Assembly: GCA_035411585.1 (NCBI GenBank) | Contig: DAONTI010000004.1 | Coordinates: 1-64,000 of the forward strand | Direction: 5' to 3' | Origin: MWDV01 sp002070715 | GTDB taxonomy: Bacteria > Verrucomicrobiota > Verrucomicrobiia > Limisphaerales > MWDV01 | DNA length: 64,000 nt | In this document: piece by piece, positions 50,995 through 60,686 of the stretch | Layout of the letters: every line of letters starts with the position of its first letter | How positions within the stretch are numbered: the stretch's first letter is position 1 | Notes under the pieces: generated by a model | Database searches by the model: none | Seen by the model: the letters and a program-made list of their open reading frames with translations, nothing else | What the model was told of the DNA's origin: nothing | Translations under genes and position numbers: made by a program

Positions 50995-52962
50995 ATGTTT
51001 CATTATCCTAAGCAATACGACGTTATTGTCATCGGCGCTGGACACGCGGGGATTGAGGCGGCGCTGGCGAGCGCCAAATTGGGTTGTCGCACTTTGGTCG
51101 TCAGCATCAATTTAGACGCGATTGGCAAGCTATCCTGTAATCCAGCCATCGGCGGCTTGGCTAAAGGCCATTTGGTTCGGGAAATTGATGCCATGGGCGG
51201 ATATATGGCAAAAGCGACTGATTTTTGTGGTATTCAATTTCGGATGTTGAATACAAAAAAAGGTCCGGCAGTGATTGCGCCTCGTGCCCAATGTGACAAG
51301 CAAGCCTATCAATCGCACCTGAAATACGTGTGCGAACAACAGAACAATCTCGATCTTTTTCAAGATCAAGTGGTGGAGATCCAGCATGAAGATGGGCGCG
51401 TTACCGGGATTTTGACCGCACTAGGTATTGTTTTTCACTCGACAACCGTAATTGTCACCACAGGCACATTCCTGCGCGGTTTAATGCATATCGGACTAAC
51501 CCAACATCCTGGCGGGCGAGCTGGAGAGGCGGCAGCAGTAGGGCTCTCTGCCTCATTGGAAAAGATGGGGTTTGAATTGGGACGATTAAAAACTGGGACT
51601 CCGCCAAGATTACTAAAATCTTCGATAGATTTTTCGAGGACAGAAATTCAAACCGGCGATGATCCGCCTGCGTATTTTTCGTTTTGGAAAGATGATTTGT
51701 TCCACGTGGAACAATCGAAACTCAATTCAGATAGTCTCGGGTCAGACCATCGCGATTATCCATACGGCTCGGTGCTGAGCAGAATTGGTCATCAATTACC
51801 GTGTCACATCAGCTTTACAACCGGAAAAACTGCCGAATTGATTCGAGCGAATCTGCATGAATCACCCATGTATTCAGGCGCCATAAAAGGGATCGGCATT
51901 CGTTATTGTCCCTCGATTGAGGATAAAATTGTTCGCTTTGCCGACAAAAAACATCACCAAATTTTCCTCGAACCCGAAGGCGCTGAGACGGATGAAATTT
52001 ATGTCAATGGCCTTTCAACTTCGCTCCCGTACCGTGTTCAAATTGATTTGGTGCATTCGGTAATTGGATGTGAAAATGCCGTTATCATGCGTCCGGCGTA
52101 CGCGGTGGAATACGATTTCGTTTTCCCCACCCAACTCAAACCCACGCTGGAAACGAAAATCTGCGCCAATCTGTTTCTCGCCGGTCAAATTAACGGTACT
52201 TCAGGCTATGAAGAAGCAGCGGCTCAAGGGCTTATATCAGGAATCAATGCTGCCATGGCGGTACAAGGAAAACCGCTCGTCATTCTCAAACGGGACCAGG
52301 CTTACATCGGCGTGTTGATTGATGATTTGGTAACCAAAGGCACATCCGAGCCCTACCGAATGTTTACGTCTCGGGCTGAATACCGACTTTTATTGCGTCA
52401 GGATAATGCGGATTTGCGCTTGGCAGAAATCGGATACCGCGTTGGATTGTTATCGGAACGCCAAATAAGCCAAGTGCGGGGTAAACAAGCTGCAGTGACA
52501 AGTGAATTGGATCGCCTCAATAAAACGCGGCACGACGGACGAACCTTGGCTCAGATTCTTGCCCGGCCTGATGTTGCCTATCAAACGCTTCCCGGAAAAA
52601 ATGAAGCATTAGACCAAGAGACCGCGTGGCAGGTGGAGTTGGAGATCAAGTATGCCGGCTACATCGAGCGTCAAAAAACGGAAGTCGAGAAATTAAAAGC
52701 AATGGAAAATCGGCGAATTCCAGAAGGATTTGATTACCGCACCGTTCCGAGTTTGCGTTTGGAGGCACGACAAAAACTGAACCAGATCAAGCCACAAACA
52801 CTGGGTCAAGCTGCCCGGATTTCTGGCGTTTCTCCAGCCGACATCAGCATCTTGATGGTATTTTTGAAACGCGCAGGCGAGCCTGCCACGCCACCCGATT
52901 CAGTCGACAATCACCAAGTTACAAAAACGACGCCCTCGTCAGTAGAATCGCCTGCTGCTTGA
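50995..52962 (+). CDS. mnmG: tRNA uridine-5-carboxymethylaminomethyl modification enzyme MnmG (GidA)
   Basis: This 655-residue FAD enzyme works with MnmE to install the cmnm5 group on wobble uridines. It has VIVIGAGHAGIEAALASAKLGC (FAD), LSCNPAIGGLAKGHLVREIDAMGG, GTFLRGLMHIG, RPAYAVEYDFVFPTQL, and SGYEEAAAQGLISGINAA. The length is slightly longer than usual because of a tail after ISILMVFLKR. The gene is visibly less GC-rich than its neighbours. It follows the AT-rich gene-free region. Confidence 0.95.
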   Translation: MFHYPKQYDVIVIGAGHAGIEAALASAKLGCRTLVVSINLDAIGKLSCNPAIGGLAKGHLVREIDAMGGYMAKATDFCGIQFRMLNTKKGPAVIAPRAQCDKQAYQSHLKYVCEQQNNLDLFQDQVVEIQHEDGRVTGILTALGIVFHSTTVIVTTGTFLRGLMHIGLTQHPGGRAGEAAAVGLSASLEKMGFELGRLKTGTPPRLLKSSIDFSRTEIQTGDDPPAYFSFWKDDLFHVEQSKLNSDSLGSDHRDYPYGSVLSRIGHQLPCHISFTTGKTAELIRANLHESPMYSGAIKGIGIRYCPSIEDKIVRFADKKHHQIFLEPEGAETDEIYVNGLSTSLPYRVQIDLVHSVIGCENAVIMRPAYAVEYDFVFPTQLKPTLETKICANLFLAGQINGTSGYEEAAAQGLISGINAAMAVQGKPLVILKRDQAYIGVLIDDLVTKGTSEPYRMFTSRAEYRLLLRQDNADLRLAEIGYRVGLLSERQISQVRGKQAAVTSELDRLNKTRHDGRTLAQILARPDVAYQTLPGKNEALDQETAWQVELEIKYAGYIERQKTEVEKLKAMENRRIPEGFDYRTVPSLRLEARQKLNQIKPQTLGQAARISGVSPADISILMVFLKRAGEPATPPDSVDNHQVTKTTPSSVESPAA

Positions 52963-53043
52963 GAACCCGCCCCAATTAAGCCACATCAAAAAATAGATTG
53001 GGCATAATTCGACTGTCTCAGGGGAAAGAATATTTTATGCCAG

Positions 53044-54942
53044 TCACGCTGCTGGCGCTGAACCTGGCTGAACGCTTGGATTGATTTCCGTCGCATTCGA
53101 AACCAGTGTCGGATCCGTAACCGATTGTGGACGATAGGGTTGCACACTTTCAATGCGATGCCGCCGCATAGTGTTTTCCCACTCAAATTCTACTTCTTCT
53201 CCCGGTTTACGCCCCAAAAGCGCTTGGGCCACCGGCGTGAGATAGCTAATCACTCCAGCTTCGGGTTGCGAATCCCAAGCCCCGAGGATCGTGAAAATCT
53301 CTGTGTGACCCGTGGTAAGATCCGTGGTGTGAACCACGGTCCCCGGACCGACGACATCGCCGACGACTTGGGAAAAATCTGTACCCCGGGCGCGAACCAA
53401 CTGTTCTTCCAACTCTTCTTTACGCCGCATCAGAATTTTCTGCATTTCCTTGGCGGCCTTGTATTCGTGGTTTTCGCTGAGATCACCGTAACTACGGGCA
53501 ATGGCGATTTCCTTGGAATTGGCGGGGATTTTCTTGCGGACGAGTTCATCATATTCCTCACGTCGCCGATTCAAACTCTCCCAGGAAACCCAAAATGAAG
53601 TGTCCTGCCGCGGCTGTTCGCCGGTAATCAGCGATTGGATAGGCGCGTGACTCTTGACTATGCGCGCCAACAACGCCCGTTTATCCATGTCGTCGAACAC
53701 CGGCGAGTATTGAAGCGCGCGGGTGAGATCCTTGACCACCTCAATATCGGCCGCTGCCGTCAATTCCCCGATAAGCTCCGCATCGTTGAGGATAAACTCC
53801 CGCAGACGGCTTGATCGCTTTTCATTGAATTGATCGCGCTCCATGGCGCTGAGCATGGCGCGCAAGACTTCCGGACCGAGAATATCCGCAAAGGCATCGC
53901 TGCGGTCTTTCCCCAGCCAAAGAAGCAATTCACTGCTGGCCGTGTGGTGGCCGATCAAAGTGGCGAGCGTTTCCTTGAGCGCCTCGATTTTCCCGTTTTG
54001 GATCAGCAAACTCGTAAACTCACGGCATAACTTAAACGAGACGGTGTTCAGTAAATTGAGCAGGCTTTGATCCCAAGTATCCGGGTAGGCGGCCTTGAAT
54101 CCCTCCAGCGCTCGCCGCTGTTTCGCGGCGGGAATTTGCTCCAAAACCAATCCCGGATCGGTTTCCTGCACCCAAAATTGATGCGCCGTCAACTCTCCTT
54201 CCGCCGGCGATTCTTCAGTCAAATCTCGAAGATCATCGCGCATGAAAATCGCTTCCAATGCCAGCGCCGGTTGCGTGCGCTGGTGAGAGGCAATATCTCC
54301 ATTGAGAACACGAATCACCTCGGCAACAATGTTGTCTAACTCATTGATATCGTTAGAGTTACGCAATATCTCGCCGGCCACCGCAATTTTGGATTTCAAT
54401 CCCTTCGCAGCATGGAATTCGCCCAGCAACCGATCTTCGAGCGACCTTTTTTCCTCCTGATAAACAATGGGATCCGACTTCTTCAACGGCACGAGGAAAT
54501 GACCACTCTGCTTCAACTCACGCCGTGCGGACTCCCACCATTTTCTCCAATCCTCGTGAATGATATCGGGGACCAGAATTTGTTGGATTTGTTCAACGGT
54601 GGCCCGGCCCTCGAAGCTGAGCAGCACGATCTTGATCAGTTCCAGACGATTGGCGACCGCCAGTTGGCGCAACGCCTCCGGGTCGGTCGCTTTCCGCGCA
54701 AAAATGTGTTCCTTGGGAATGGGTTTGAGCGTTTCCGTGGCGAAACCCAAGTCCATCGTGTGCCCCGGTTTGTTGACGAAATCAATGGTGAACCGGGCAA
54801 ACACCGGATCCATGGTGCGAATACACCCGAACCCCCAACTGCGGTGGATGCAGAAACCCGTGGTTGCCAGTTGGACCAGCGGCTCAATATGCCGCCCTTC
54901 AATCTTGCCCGCTACCGCCAGTTTCTCAAATTCCTCACGCAT
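53044..54942 (-). CDS. GreA/GreB-type transcript cleavage factor with long N-terminal extension
   Basis: A 632-residue protein. Residues about 458-518 form the GreA coiled coil with the acidic tip SYGDLSENHEYKAAKEMQ (Asp and Glu that place Mg in the RNA polymerase channel). Residues about 526-600 are the GreA/B C-terminal FKBP-like domain (GPGTVVHTTD, AGVISYLTPVAQALLG). The first ~450 residues are helical without a known motif, and the C-tail is low-complexity. Ordinary GreA has about 158 residues. Such long Gre fusions occur in Verrucomicrobia; the added part may bind polymerase or another partner (inference). Confidence 0.8.
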   Translation of the reverse strand: MREEFEKLAVAGKIEGRHIEPLVQLATTGFCIHRSWGFGCIRTMDPVFARFTIDFVNKPGHTMDLGFATETLKPIPKEHIFARKATDPEALRQLAVANRLELIKIVLLSFEGRATVEQIQQILVPDIIHEDWRKWWESARRELKQSGHFLVPLKKSDPIVYQEEKRSLEDRLLGEFHAAKGLKSKIAVAGEILRNSNDINELDNIVAEVIRVLNGDIASHQRTQPALALEAIFMRDDLRDLTEESPAEGELTAHQFWVQETDPGLVLEQIPAAKQRRALEGFKAAYPDTWDQSLLNLLNTVSFKLCREFTSLLIQNGKIEALKETLATLIGHHTASSELLLWLGKDRSDAFADILGPEVLRAMLSAMERDQFNEKRSSRLREFILNDAELIGELTAAADIEVVKDLTRALQYSPVFDDMDKRALLARIVKSHAPIQSLITGEQPRQDTSFWVSWESLNRRREEYDELVRKKIPANSKEIAIARSYGDLSENHEYKAAKEMQKILMRRKEELEEQLVRARGTDFSQVVGDVVGPGTVVHTTDLTTGHTEIFTILGAWDSQPEAGVISYLTPVAQALLGRKPGEEVEFEWENTMRRHRIESVQPYRPQSVTDPTLVSNATEINPSVQPGSAPAA

Positions 54943-54993
54943 AAGGCATCAATTCTCTCGCATCCGCAACACCGCTGGCCATCATTAAACGCA

Positions 54994-56331
54994 TTGAACG
55001 GACAAAAACCAAGACAAATTGCGGCACAGCTCTTGCGGCAACATGCGCGCGGTGGGGAGTTCATCGAAACCCTCCTGGATTCCGCGCTGACCCGCGCCCA
55101 GTTGTCCGCCGCCGATCGTCATCTCTGCCAGGAACTTACCTTTGGCGTAATCCGGTGGTGCGCCACCCTTGACTGGCTGATCGCCCGTAAAACTGCGGGT
55201 CGCTCCCAAAAACCGGCCCTGCAAGATGTGCTCCGGCTGGGCCTCTACCAGATTTTCTGGTTGGACCGCATCCCCGGCCATGCGGCTGTCCATGAAACGG
55301 TCGAGCTGGCCAAACGACAGGGGTTCGGGGCTCAGGCGGGATTTGTCAACGCCGTGCTCCGGGGTTATCTGCGCGAAGCGGATGCCACGCGGAAATTACT
55401 GGCGAATCTCCAATCTGCGCAACCGCACCTTGGCTGGTCGCATCCCGAGTGGCTGGTCACTCGCTGGCGTCAACTCTGGGGCATGGAACACACCATCCGG
55501 CTGCTCGAATGGAACAACACCCCACCGAAAACTTTTGCCCGGGTTAATACTCTCAAAACCGATGCCGGTAAACTGCTCGAACGCTGGCGGCAGATGGAAA
55601 ACGTCGAATACGACTTCGTCCACCGCGACTGGTTGGCGGAGAACCTGATTTTCGAGTTGAAGGCGCATCCGCCTTTGGCGCGCATGGGCAGTTTCCGGGA
55701 CGGCTGGTTTTACGTCCAGGACCCGAGCACGCTGCTCGCCGTTCAACTCCTCGCTCCGCAACCCGGAGAAACGATTCTCGATTACTGCGCTGCTCCAGGC
55801 GGCAAAACCACCTTCATCGCCCAACTGCTCCACAACCAAGGCCGCATTGTCGCCCGCGATGTTTCTGAGGCACGTCTTGGGCTTATCCAAGATAACTGTC
55901 GGCGGCTCGGCGTGACCTGTGTGGATTTCAGCCGTCCATCTGCATCCGTGGAAGCGACATCCGCGACCACCCGCGATGCACTCCACACGGTGACGTTTCC
56001 CGCCTTCGACCGCGTGCTCGTGGATGCGCCCTGCTCCAATACCGGCGTCATCCGGCGGCGCGTGGATTTGCGCTGGCGACTGCGGCCCGAGAAAATCGAA
56101 CGCCTGCGCAAATCGCAGCTTGCCCTGCTCACCGACGCCGCAGCCGTCGTAAAACCGGGCGGACTGCTGGTTTACAGCACTTGCAGCTTGGAACCGGAGG
56201 AAAATCAGGACGTGGTAAAACAGTTCCTCGCTACGCATCCCGAATTCCAATTGGCGAGCGAGCGGAAATTGTTGCCCTTCGCCGATGACACAGACGGCGC
56301 GTATGCGGCGGCTCTGCGGAAAACGCGCTGA
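54994..56331 (+). CDS. rsmB: 16S rRNA m5C967 methyltransferase RsmB-like
   Basis: A 445-residue RNA methyltransferase: an N-terminal NusB-like domain (AAQLLRQHARGGEFIETLL, ELTFGVIRWCATLDWLI, VLRLGLYQIFWLDRIPGHAAVHETVE) plus the SAM domain with LDYCAAPGGKTTFIAQLL (motif I), DAPCSNTGVIRRRVDLRW (motif IV Cys) and YSTCSLEPEENQDVV (motif VI Cys). The TTG at 54994 begins a typical N-terminus; the frame is open far upstream through an antisense region of the Gre gene, so the exact start is uncertain. Confidence 0.85.
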   Translation: MNGQKPRQIAAQLLRQHARGGEFIETLLDSALTRAQLSAADRHLCQELTFGVIRWCATLDWLIARKTAGRSQKPALQDVLRLGLYQIFWLDRIPGHAAVHETVELAKRQGFGAQAGFVNAVLRGYLREADATRKLLANLQSAQPHLGWSHPEWLVTRWRQLWGMEHTIRLLEWNNTPPKTFARVNTLKTDAGKLLERWRQMENVEYDFVHRDWLAENLIFELKAHPPLARMGSFRDGWFYVQDPSTLLAVQLLAPQPGETILDYCAAPGGKTTFIAQLLHNQGRIVARDVSEARLGLIQDNCRRLGVTCVDFSRPSASVEATSATTRDALHTVTFPAFDRVLVDAPCSNTGVIRRRVDLRWRLRPEKIERLRKSQLALLTDAAAVVKPGGLLVYSTCSLEPEENQDVVKQFLATHPEFQLASERKLLPFADDTDGAYAAALRKTR

Positions 56332-56461
56332 GACGCCCGCCCGGCTTGGTCGTTGAGCTTCAGCCAGTTCGAGGATCAGCCGATTTTCTGGAGATGTTGC
56401 AATGCTTCAGCGCCGGAAACACAATCCATTCCGCCTTTTCCCATGAATATCGGGGGCTCAC

Positions 56462-56489
56462 TTGACAGTGACTCATCCGGTTCTATAGT
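56462..56489 (+). promoter_or_regulatory. Strong sigma-70-like promoter of the kamA homologue
   Basis: Perfect TTGACA, 16 bases, TATAGT. The -10 box ends 9 bases before ATG, so the transcript would have at most a few leader bases. Confidence 0.65.
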
Positions 56490-56498
56490 TCGCCCATT

Positions 56499-57731
56499 AT
56501 GTCAATTGAAGCTTCCACGGAAGATAGCGGCGACGAAGGCAGTTCCCCCGGCGCTCTCAAGCGCTTTGTCTCCGCCGGCCGTGGTTTGTGGCACAATGTT
56601 TCCGACGCGGATTGGAACGACTGGCACTGGCAACTTAAGCACCGCATCACCCGGCTCGAACAGTTGACGCGGCTGATGCCCACGCTGACGGCGGAGGAAT
56701 ACGCCGGCACGCAACTGGCCAATCACAAGCTGGCGCTCGCTATCACGCCCTATTTCTTCAACCTGATCAATCCGGCGGATGAACATTGTCCCATCCGTCG
56801 GCAGGTCATCCCGCGGCTGGAGGAGACCCACACGGCACCGTGGGAAATGTCCGATCCGTGCGGCGAAGACTCGCACTCGCCGGTGCCGGGCTTGGTGCAT
56901 CGGTATCCCGACCGCGTGCTGTTCCTGGTCACCGACCGCTGCGCGTCCTATTGCCGTTATTGCACACGTTCGCGGCTGGTCAGCAATGCGAGCGGATATG
57001 ATTTCCATCCGCGTTTTGCGGATCAACTGGACTATATCCGTCAGCACCCGGAAATCCGCGACGTTCTCCTGAGCGGCGGCGATCCGTTGCTTTTCAGCGA
57101 TGACAAACTGAACCAGTTGCTCACCGCGCTGCGGGCGATTCCGCACGTGGAATTTGTCCGCATCGGCACGCGCATTCCGATCTTTCTGCCCCAACGCATC
57201 ACGCCGGAACTGTGCGCCATGTTGAAACGGCATCATCCGCTCTTCATCAGCATTCACTCGAATCATCCCCGCGAGTTGACCACCGAAGTCCGCACCGCCT
57301 TGGAACGGCTGGCCGACGCCGGCATTCCGCTGGGCAACCAGTCGGTGTTGTTGCGGCACGTCAACGACGACGCCGAGGTGATGAAGGCGCATGTGCAAAA
57401 GCTGTTGATGTGCCGCGTGCGGCCTTACTACATCTACCAATGCGATCTGATCGCCGGCTCCGCGCATTTGCGGACCAGCGTGCGCAAGGGATTGGAGATC
57501 ATGCAGGCGCTGCGCGGGCATACCACGGGGTACGCCGTCCCGACCTACGTGATTGACGCACCAGGCGGCGGCGGCAAAGTGCCGGTCAGCCCCGAATACG
57601 TTCTGAGCCGCAGCACCGGCCGTGTAATCATCCGCAACTACGAGGGTAAGATCTTCGAGTATCCCGAAGCGCCGGATGGCACCCCGCAGTTCGCCGCACC
57701 CCGGGAAATTGTCGAGCCGGAGTTGGTGTAG
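56499..57731 (+). CDS. KamA-family radical SAM aminomutase
   Basis: A 410-residue radical SAM, PLP-dependent aminomutase of the lysine 2,3-aminomutase family. The [4Fe-4S] motif is CASYCRYC (CxxxCxxC). Further marks are VLLSGGDPLLFSDDKL, RIGTRIPIFLPQRIT, the IHSNHPRELT strand, NQSVLLRHVNDD, and RPYYIYQCDLIAGSAHLRT with the PLP-Lys region GGGGKVPVSPEY. It could make beta-lysine (osmolyte, EF-P modification, or lysine fermentation). No epmA/epmC or ablB acetyltransferase is adjacent, so the physiological role is open. Apparently leaderless. Confidence 0.9.
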   Translation: MSIEASTEDSGDEGSSPGALKRFVSAGRGLWHNVSDADWNDWHWQLKHRITRLEQLTRLMPTLTAEEYAGTQLANHKLALAITPYFFNLINPADEHCPIRRQVIPRLEETHTAPWEMSDPCGEDSHSPVPGLVHRYPDRVLFLVTDRCASYCRYCTRSRLVSNASGYDFHPRFADQLDYIRQHPEIRDVLLSGGDPLLFSDDKLNQLLTALRAIPHVEFVRIGTRIPIFLPQRITPELCAMLKRHHPLFISIHSNHPRELTTEVRTALERLADAGIPLGNQSVLLRHVNDDAEVMKAHVQKLLMCRVRPYYIYQCDLIAGSAHLRTSVRKGLEIMQALRGHTTGYAVPTYVIDAPGGGGKVPVSPEYVLSRSTGRVIIRNYEGKIFEYPEAPDGTPQFAAPREIVEPELV

Positions 57732-57785
57732 CGGCAGGCCGCCGGATTCAGGAGGCTTGTCGTCCGAATGCGTCCGGGCAAACTG

Positions 57786-58448
57786 ATGTCCATCATGCCG
57801 GAAGAAACCGCCTCCGCCAAAGCCGCGCGGCTGAAGAAAATCATCGCCGGCCTGCAACGCACCTATCCGGAAGCGCATTGTGAATTGAATTTTGCCAATC
57901 CGCTCGAGTTGCTCGTCGCCACGATTCTTTCCGCCCAATGCACCGATCAACGGGTGAACTTGGTGACGGCCACGCTGTTCCAAAAATATCGGTCCGCAGC
58001 GGACTACGCGAACGCGGACCTCGCGGCGCTTGAAAAGGACATCAAGTCCACCGGTTTCTTCCGTCACAAGGCGAAGCACATCCAAGCCTGTTGCCGGGCG
58101 ATTGAGGAAAAACACCAGGGCAAAGTTCCGCGCACGATGGCGGCCCTCACCCAACTCGACGGCGTGGGGCGCAAGACGGCCAATGTCGTTCTCGGCAACG
58201 CGTTCGGGCTGAATGAGGGCATCGTCGTGGACACACACGTCGCGCGGCTGGCTCAACGCCTCGGACTCACGCAGCAATCCGACGCGGAAAAGATCGAGCG
58301 GGAATTGATCCCTCTTGTCCCGCGCGCCCAGTGGACACTTTTTAGCCACTGGCTGATCTGGCATGGGCGGCGGCGTTGCGGCGCCCGCAAACCGGATTGT
58401 GCGGGATGCGAAATCGCAAAATGGTGTCCATCAGCGGGCCGGGTTTAG
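57786..58448 (+). CDS. nth: Endonuclease III
   Basis: A 220-residue DNA glycosylase/AP lyase for oxidised pyrimidines. The helix-hairpin-helix LDGVGRKTANVVLGNAFG and the catalytic Asp in VVDTHVARLAQRLGL are clear, and the C-terminal [4Fe-4S] Cys set is CGARKPDCAGCEIAKWC. The catalytic Lys is expected in the SAQCTDQRVN helix region (QCTDxRVN). ATG at 57786 is preferred to one at 57768. The lipoate-ligase gene follows after 4 bases. Confidence 0.93.
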   Translation: MSIMPEETASAKAARLKKIIAGLQRTYPEAHCELNFANPLELLVATILSAQCTDQRVNLVTATLFQKYRSAADYANADLAALEKDIKSTGFFRHKAKHIQACCRAIEEKHQGKVPRTMAALTQLDGVGRKTANVVLGNAFGLNEGIVVDTHVARLAQRLGLTQQSDAEKIERELIPLVPRAQWTLFSHWLIWHGRRRCGARKPDCAGCEIAKWCPSAGRV

Positions 58449-58452
58449 CCGG

Positions 58453-59226
58453 ATGCCTCCTTCTCCAGCGCGCGCCATGCAACCGTCCACACCGCCACCA
58501 ATTCATTCTGCAGACGAGCATTTGGTTTCCCGTGCTGCGGCGCCCGCGCCTTGGCGGCTTCTGCAATCCGGTCCCGGTGCGCCCGCGTTCAACATGGCGC
58601 TGGATGAAGCCTTGCTGGAGGCGGTGGCGCGCTGGGGACAACCCGTGCTTCGGTTTTACGGTTGGACCGTCCCCGCCGCCACGTTCGGGTATTTCCAGAA
58701 ATATGCGGAGATTGAGCGCCTGACCCGATTGCGGCCACTGATCCGTCGGCCCACTGGGGGTGGTCTGGTGCCGCACGATGCGGATTGGACTTACAGCCTA
58801 GCCTTCCCGGCTGGGCATGCTTGGCATTCCTTGCGTGCGGAGGCAAGCTACCGGCGGGTTCACGAATGGGTATGCGCCGCGTTTCACCGGCTGGATGTGG
58901 ATGCAGAGCTGGCGCCCGTCGGGCGACCGACTGGACCGGGGCAGTGTTTTGTCGGTTACGAAAAATTCGATGTGCTGTGGCGGGGCCGAAAAATTGCCGG
59001 CGCCGCCCAGCGTCGCACCCGCGCGGGTTTGTTGATTCAAGGTTCGGTGCAACCACCGCCGCTCGGCCTTGCCCCGGCGGACTGGTGGCAAGCCATGCGC
59101 GAAATCGCACAAACCCGGTTCCATCTCCGCTGGACGTCATTGGACCCCGGCGCCTTCCCGCGCGAACGCGCTGAAATCCTCGCCACGCAAAAGTACGCTC
59201 AAGCCGCGCACAATCAGCGTCGTTGA
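58453..59226 (+). CDS. Lipoate-protein ligase A-type protein
   Basis: A 257-residue biotin/lipoate transferase-fold protein. RRPTGGGLVPHDADWTYSLAFP is the LplA signature, CFVGYEKFDVLWRGRKIAGAAQRRTRAGLLIQGSV contains the substrate-binding Lys. It would attach lipoate (or octanoate) to lipoyl domains. The His of the usual HHGTLL-like end is replaced (LLIQGS), so substrate or chemistry may differ. It starts 4 bases after nth. Confidence 0.8.
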   Translation: MPPSPARAMQPSTPPPIHSADEHLVSRAAAPAPWRLLQSGPGAPAFNMALDEALLEAVARWGQPVLRFYGWTVPAATFGYFQKYAEIERLTRLRPLIRRPTGGGLVPHDADWTYSLAFPAGHAWHSLRAEASYRRVHEWVCAAFHRLDVDAELAPVGRPTGPGQCFVGYEKFDVLWRGRKIAGAAQRRTRAGLLIQGSVQPPPLGLAPADWWQAMREIAQTRFHLRWTSLDPGAFPRERAEILATQKYAQAAHNQRR

Positions 59227-59297
59227 CCGCCTTCCGCGCCGCAGTCGTCCCAGCAAAAAAACTCGCCGCGTTCCGCTTACTCCCGCATCCTGCCGGG

Positions 59298-60377
59298 GTG
59301 CATCTGGCTCGCCTGCGTCTGCGGGATTTCCGCAATTACGCCCGACTGGACGCGGTTTTCGCGCCCGGCTTCCACTTGTTGCTGGGCGACAACGCGCAGG
59401 GCAAGACCAACATCCTGGAAGCGATTTATCTGATGGCCACATTGCGTTCGTTCCGCGGCGTGGGCGGCGCGCAATTAATCCGGCACAGCCAGAAAGGTTA
59501 CTTCGTTGGGGGCGAAGTGATCGGAGTGGGCACGCATGAGATCAAGATGTATTGGTCGGCCGTGGAACGGAAATTGACGCTCGACGGCCGGGTGGTGCGC
59601 CGGTTGACCGATTACTTGGGCACGTTGCGCGTGGTGGTGTTTTGTACCGAGGATTTGCAATTGGTCAAAGGCACGGCCCGGGGAAGACGGCGGTTTCTGG
59701 ATCTATTGCTCTCACAAACCCACCCGGCGTATCTCTCGGTGCTCCAGCGTTACATGCGCGCCCTGCGCGCCCGCAACGCCTTGCTCAAACGGCCGCTGCT
59801 GGATGAACCGGCGCTGGCCAGTTTCACCGCCGAACTGGTCCGGCTGGGGACCGAGATCATTCACCGTCGCCGCGAGTTGGTGCCGCGATTGTCCCCGCTG
59901 GCGCGGCTGGCGTATCGGCGCATTTCCCATGATGCCGAAGAACTGCGGCTCGAGTACCTGCCCAGCGTAAAACAGGATTTCGCCGTGGAACTGGCCCAGA
60001 CCCATCGGCGCGAAGTCAACCGCCGCACCACGCTGGTGGGACCACATTTGGACGACCTCGGCCTCTGGCTCAATGACCAATCCGCGGCATCCTTCGGCAG
60101 CGAAGGCCAGAAACGCACGCTGGCGTTGGCGCTGAAAATGGCCCAGGCGGAATATCTGACCGGACTCCACGGCACGCCGCCGGTGCTGTTGCTGGATGAT
60201 GTGATGGGGGAACTGGACGTGAAACGGCGGGCGGGTTTCCTGCCATTGCTGGAACGTACGCATCACGCCCAAGGCCAGGTCTTCATGACCGCCACGGAGG
60301 CCAACTGGCCGCGGGAAATCACCCGGGAAGCACGGCGTTGGACGGTGCGCACCGGAACGCTGACGACAACCCAATGA
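59298..60377 (+). CDS. recF: DNA replication and repair protein RecF
   Basis: A 359-residue SMC-like ATPase that loads RecA at gaps. Walker A LLGDNAQGKTNILEAIY, signature SFGSEGQKRTLALALKM and Walker B LLLDDVMGELD are all present. The GTG at 59298 gives the standard N-terminus (HLARLRLRDFRNYARLD). A TTG at 59223 overlapping the ligase stop would add 25 untypical residues. The gene is not next to dnaA/dnaN here, though it is within 9 kb of mnmG. Confidence 0.92.
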   Translation: MHLARLRLRDFRNYARLDAVFAPGFHLLLGDNAQGKTNILEAIYLMATLRSFRGVGGAQLIRHSQKGYFVGGEVIGVGTHEIKMYWSAVERKLTLDGRVVRRLTDYLGTLRVVVFCTEDLQLVKGTARGRRRFLDLLLSQTHPAYLSVLQRYMRALRARNALLKRPLLDEPALASFTAELVRLGTEIIHRRRELVPRLSPLARLAYRRISHDAEELRLEYLPSVKQDFAVELAQTHRREVNRRTTLVGPHLDDLGLWLNDQSAASFGSEGQKRTLALALKMAQAEYLTGLHGTPPVLLLDDVMGELDVKRRAGFLPLLERTHHAQGQVFMTATEANWPREITREARRWTVRTGTLTTTQ

Positions 60378-60425
60378 AGCTGTGCGGGCCCGGCGACGTC
60401 CGCCCGGCTCCGCTTTTGCCGCGCC

Positions 60426-60656
60426 TCAATGATGATGGCACCCGCCACCACAACATCCGCCACCGCGCGCACCGGACGGCGAAACCGCGCAGGCATCCGC
60501 GCCGCCCGAAGAACTGGCGGAGGCAAAGACGGACAGTTTTTTCTCGAGCTTCGTGGAACCGCAATGCGGACATTTCGCGCCTTTCCATTCGCTGGAACGC
60601 ACAAGGATTTCGCTGTCCCGATCGCACTTCTCGCAATGAAACTCGTAAATCGGCAT
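60426..60656 (-). CDS. FmdB-family zinc-ribbon protein with Gly/Cys tail
   Basis: A 76-residue protein: MPIYEFHCEKCDRDSEI...AKCPHCGSTKLEKKLSVF is a complete two-CxxC FmdB ribbon. The tail is GGGCCGGGCHHH, a Cys/His cluster that could bind an additional metal. Second FmdB gene of the window (compare 47842-48087). Confidence 0.8.
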   Translation of the reverse strand: MPIYEFHCEKCDRDSEILVRSSEWKGAKCPHCGSTKLEKKLSVFASASSSGGADACAVSPSGARGGGCCGGGCHHH

Positions 60657-60686
60657 GACTCCAAAATAGCGTCCCCGCCGTGAAGC

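Noticed and set aside
56502..58364. A 620-residue open frame opposite the KamA and nth genes
   Set aside because: Antisense of two clear genes, composition typical of a shadow frame, no motif.
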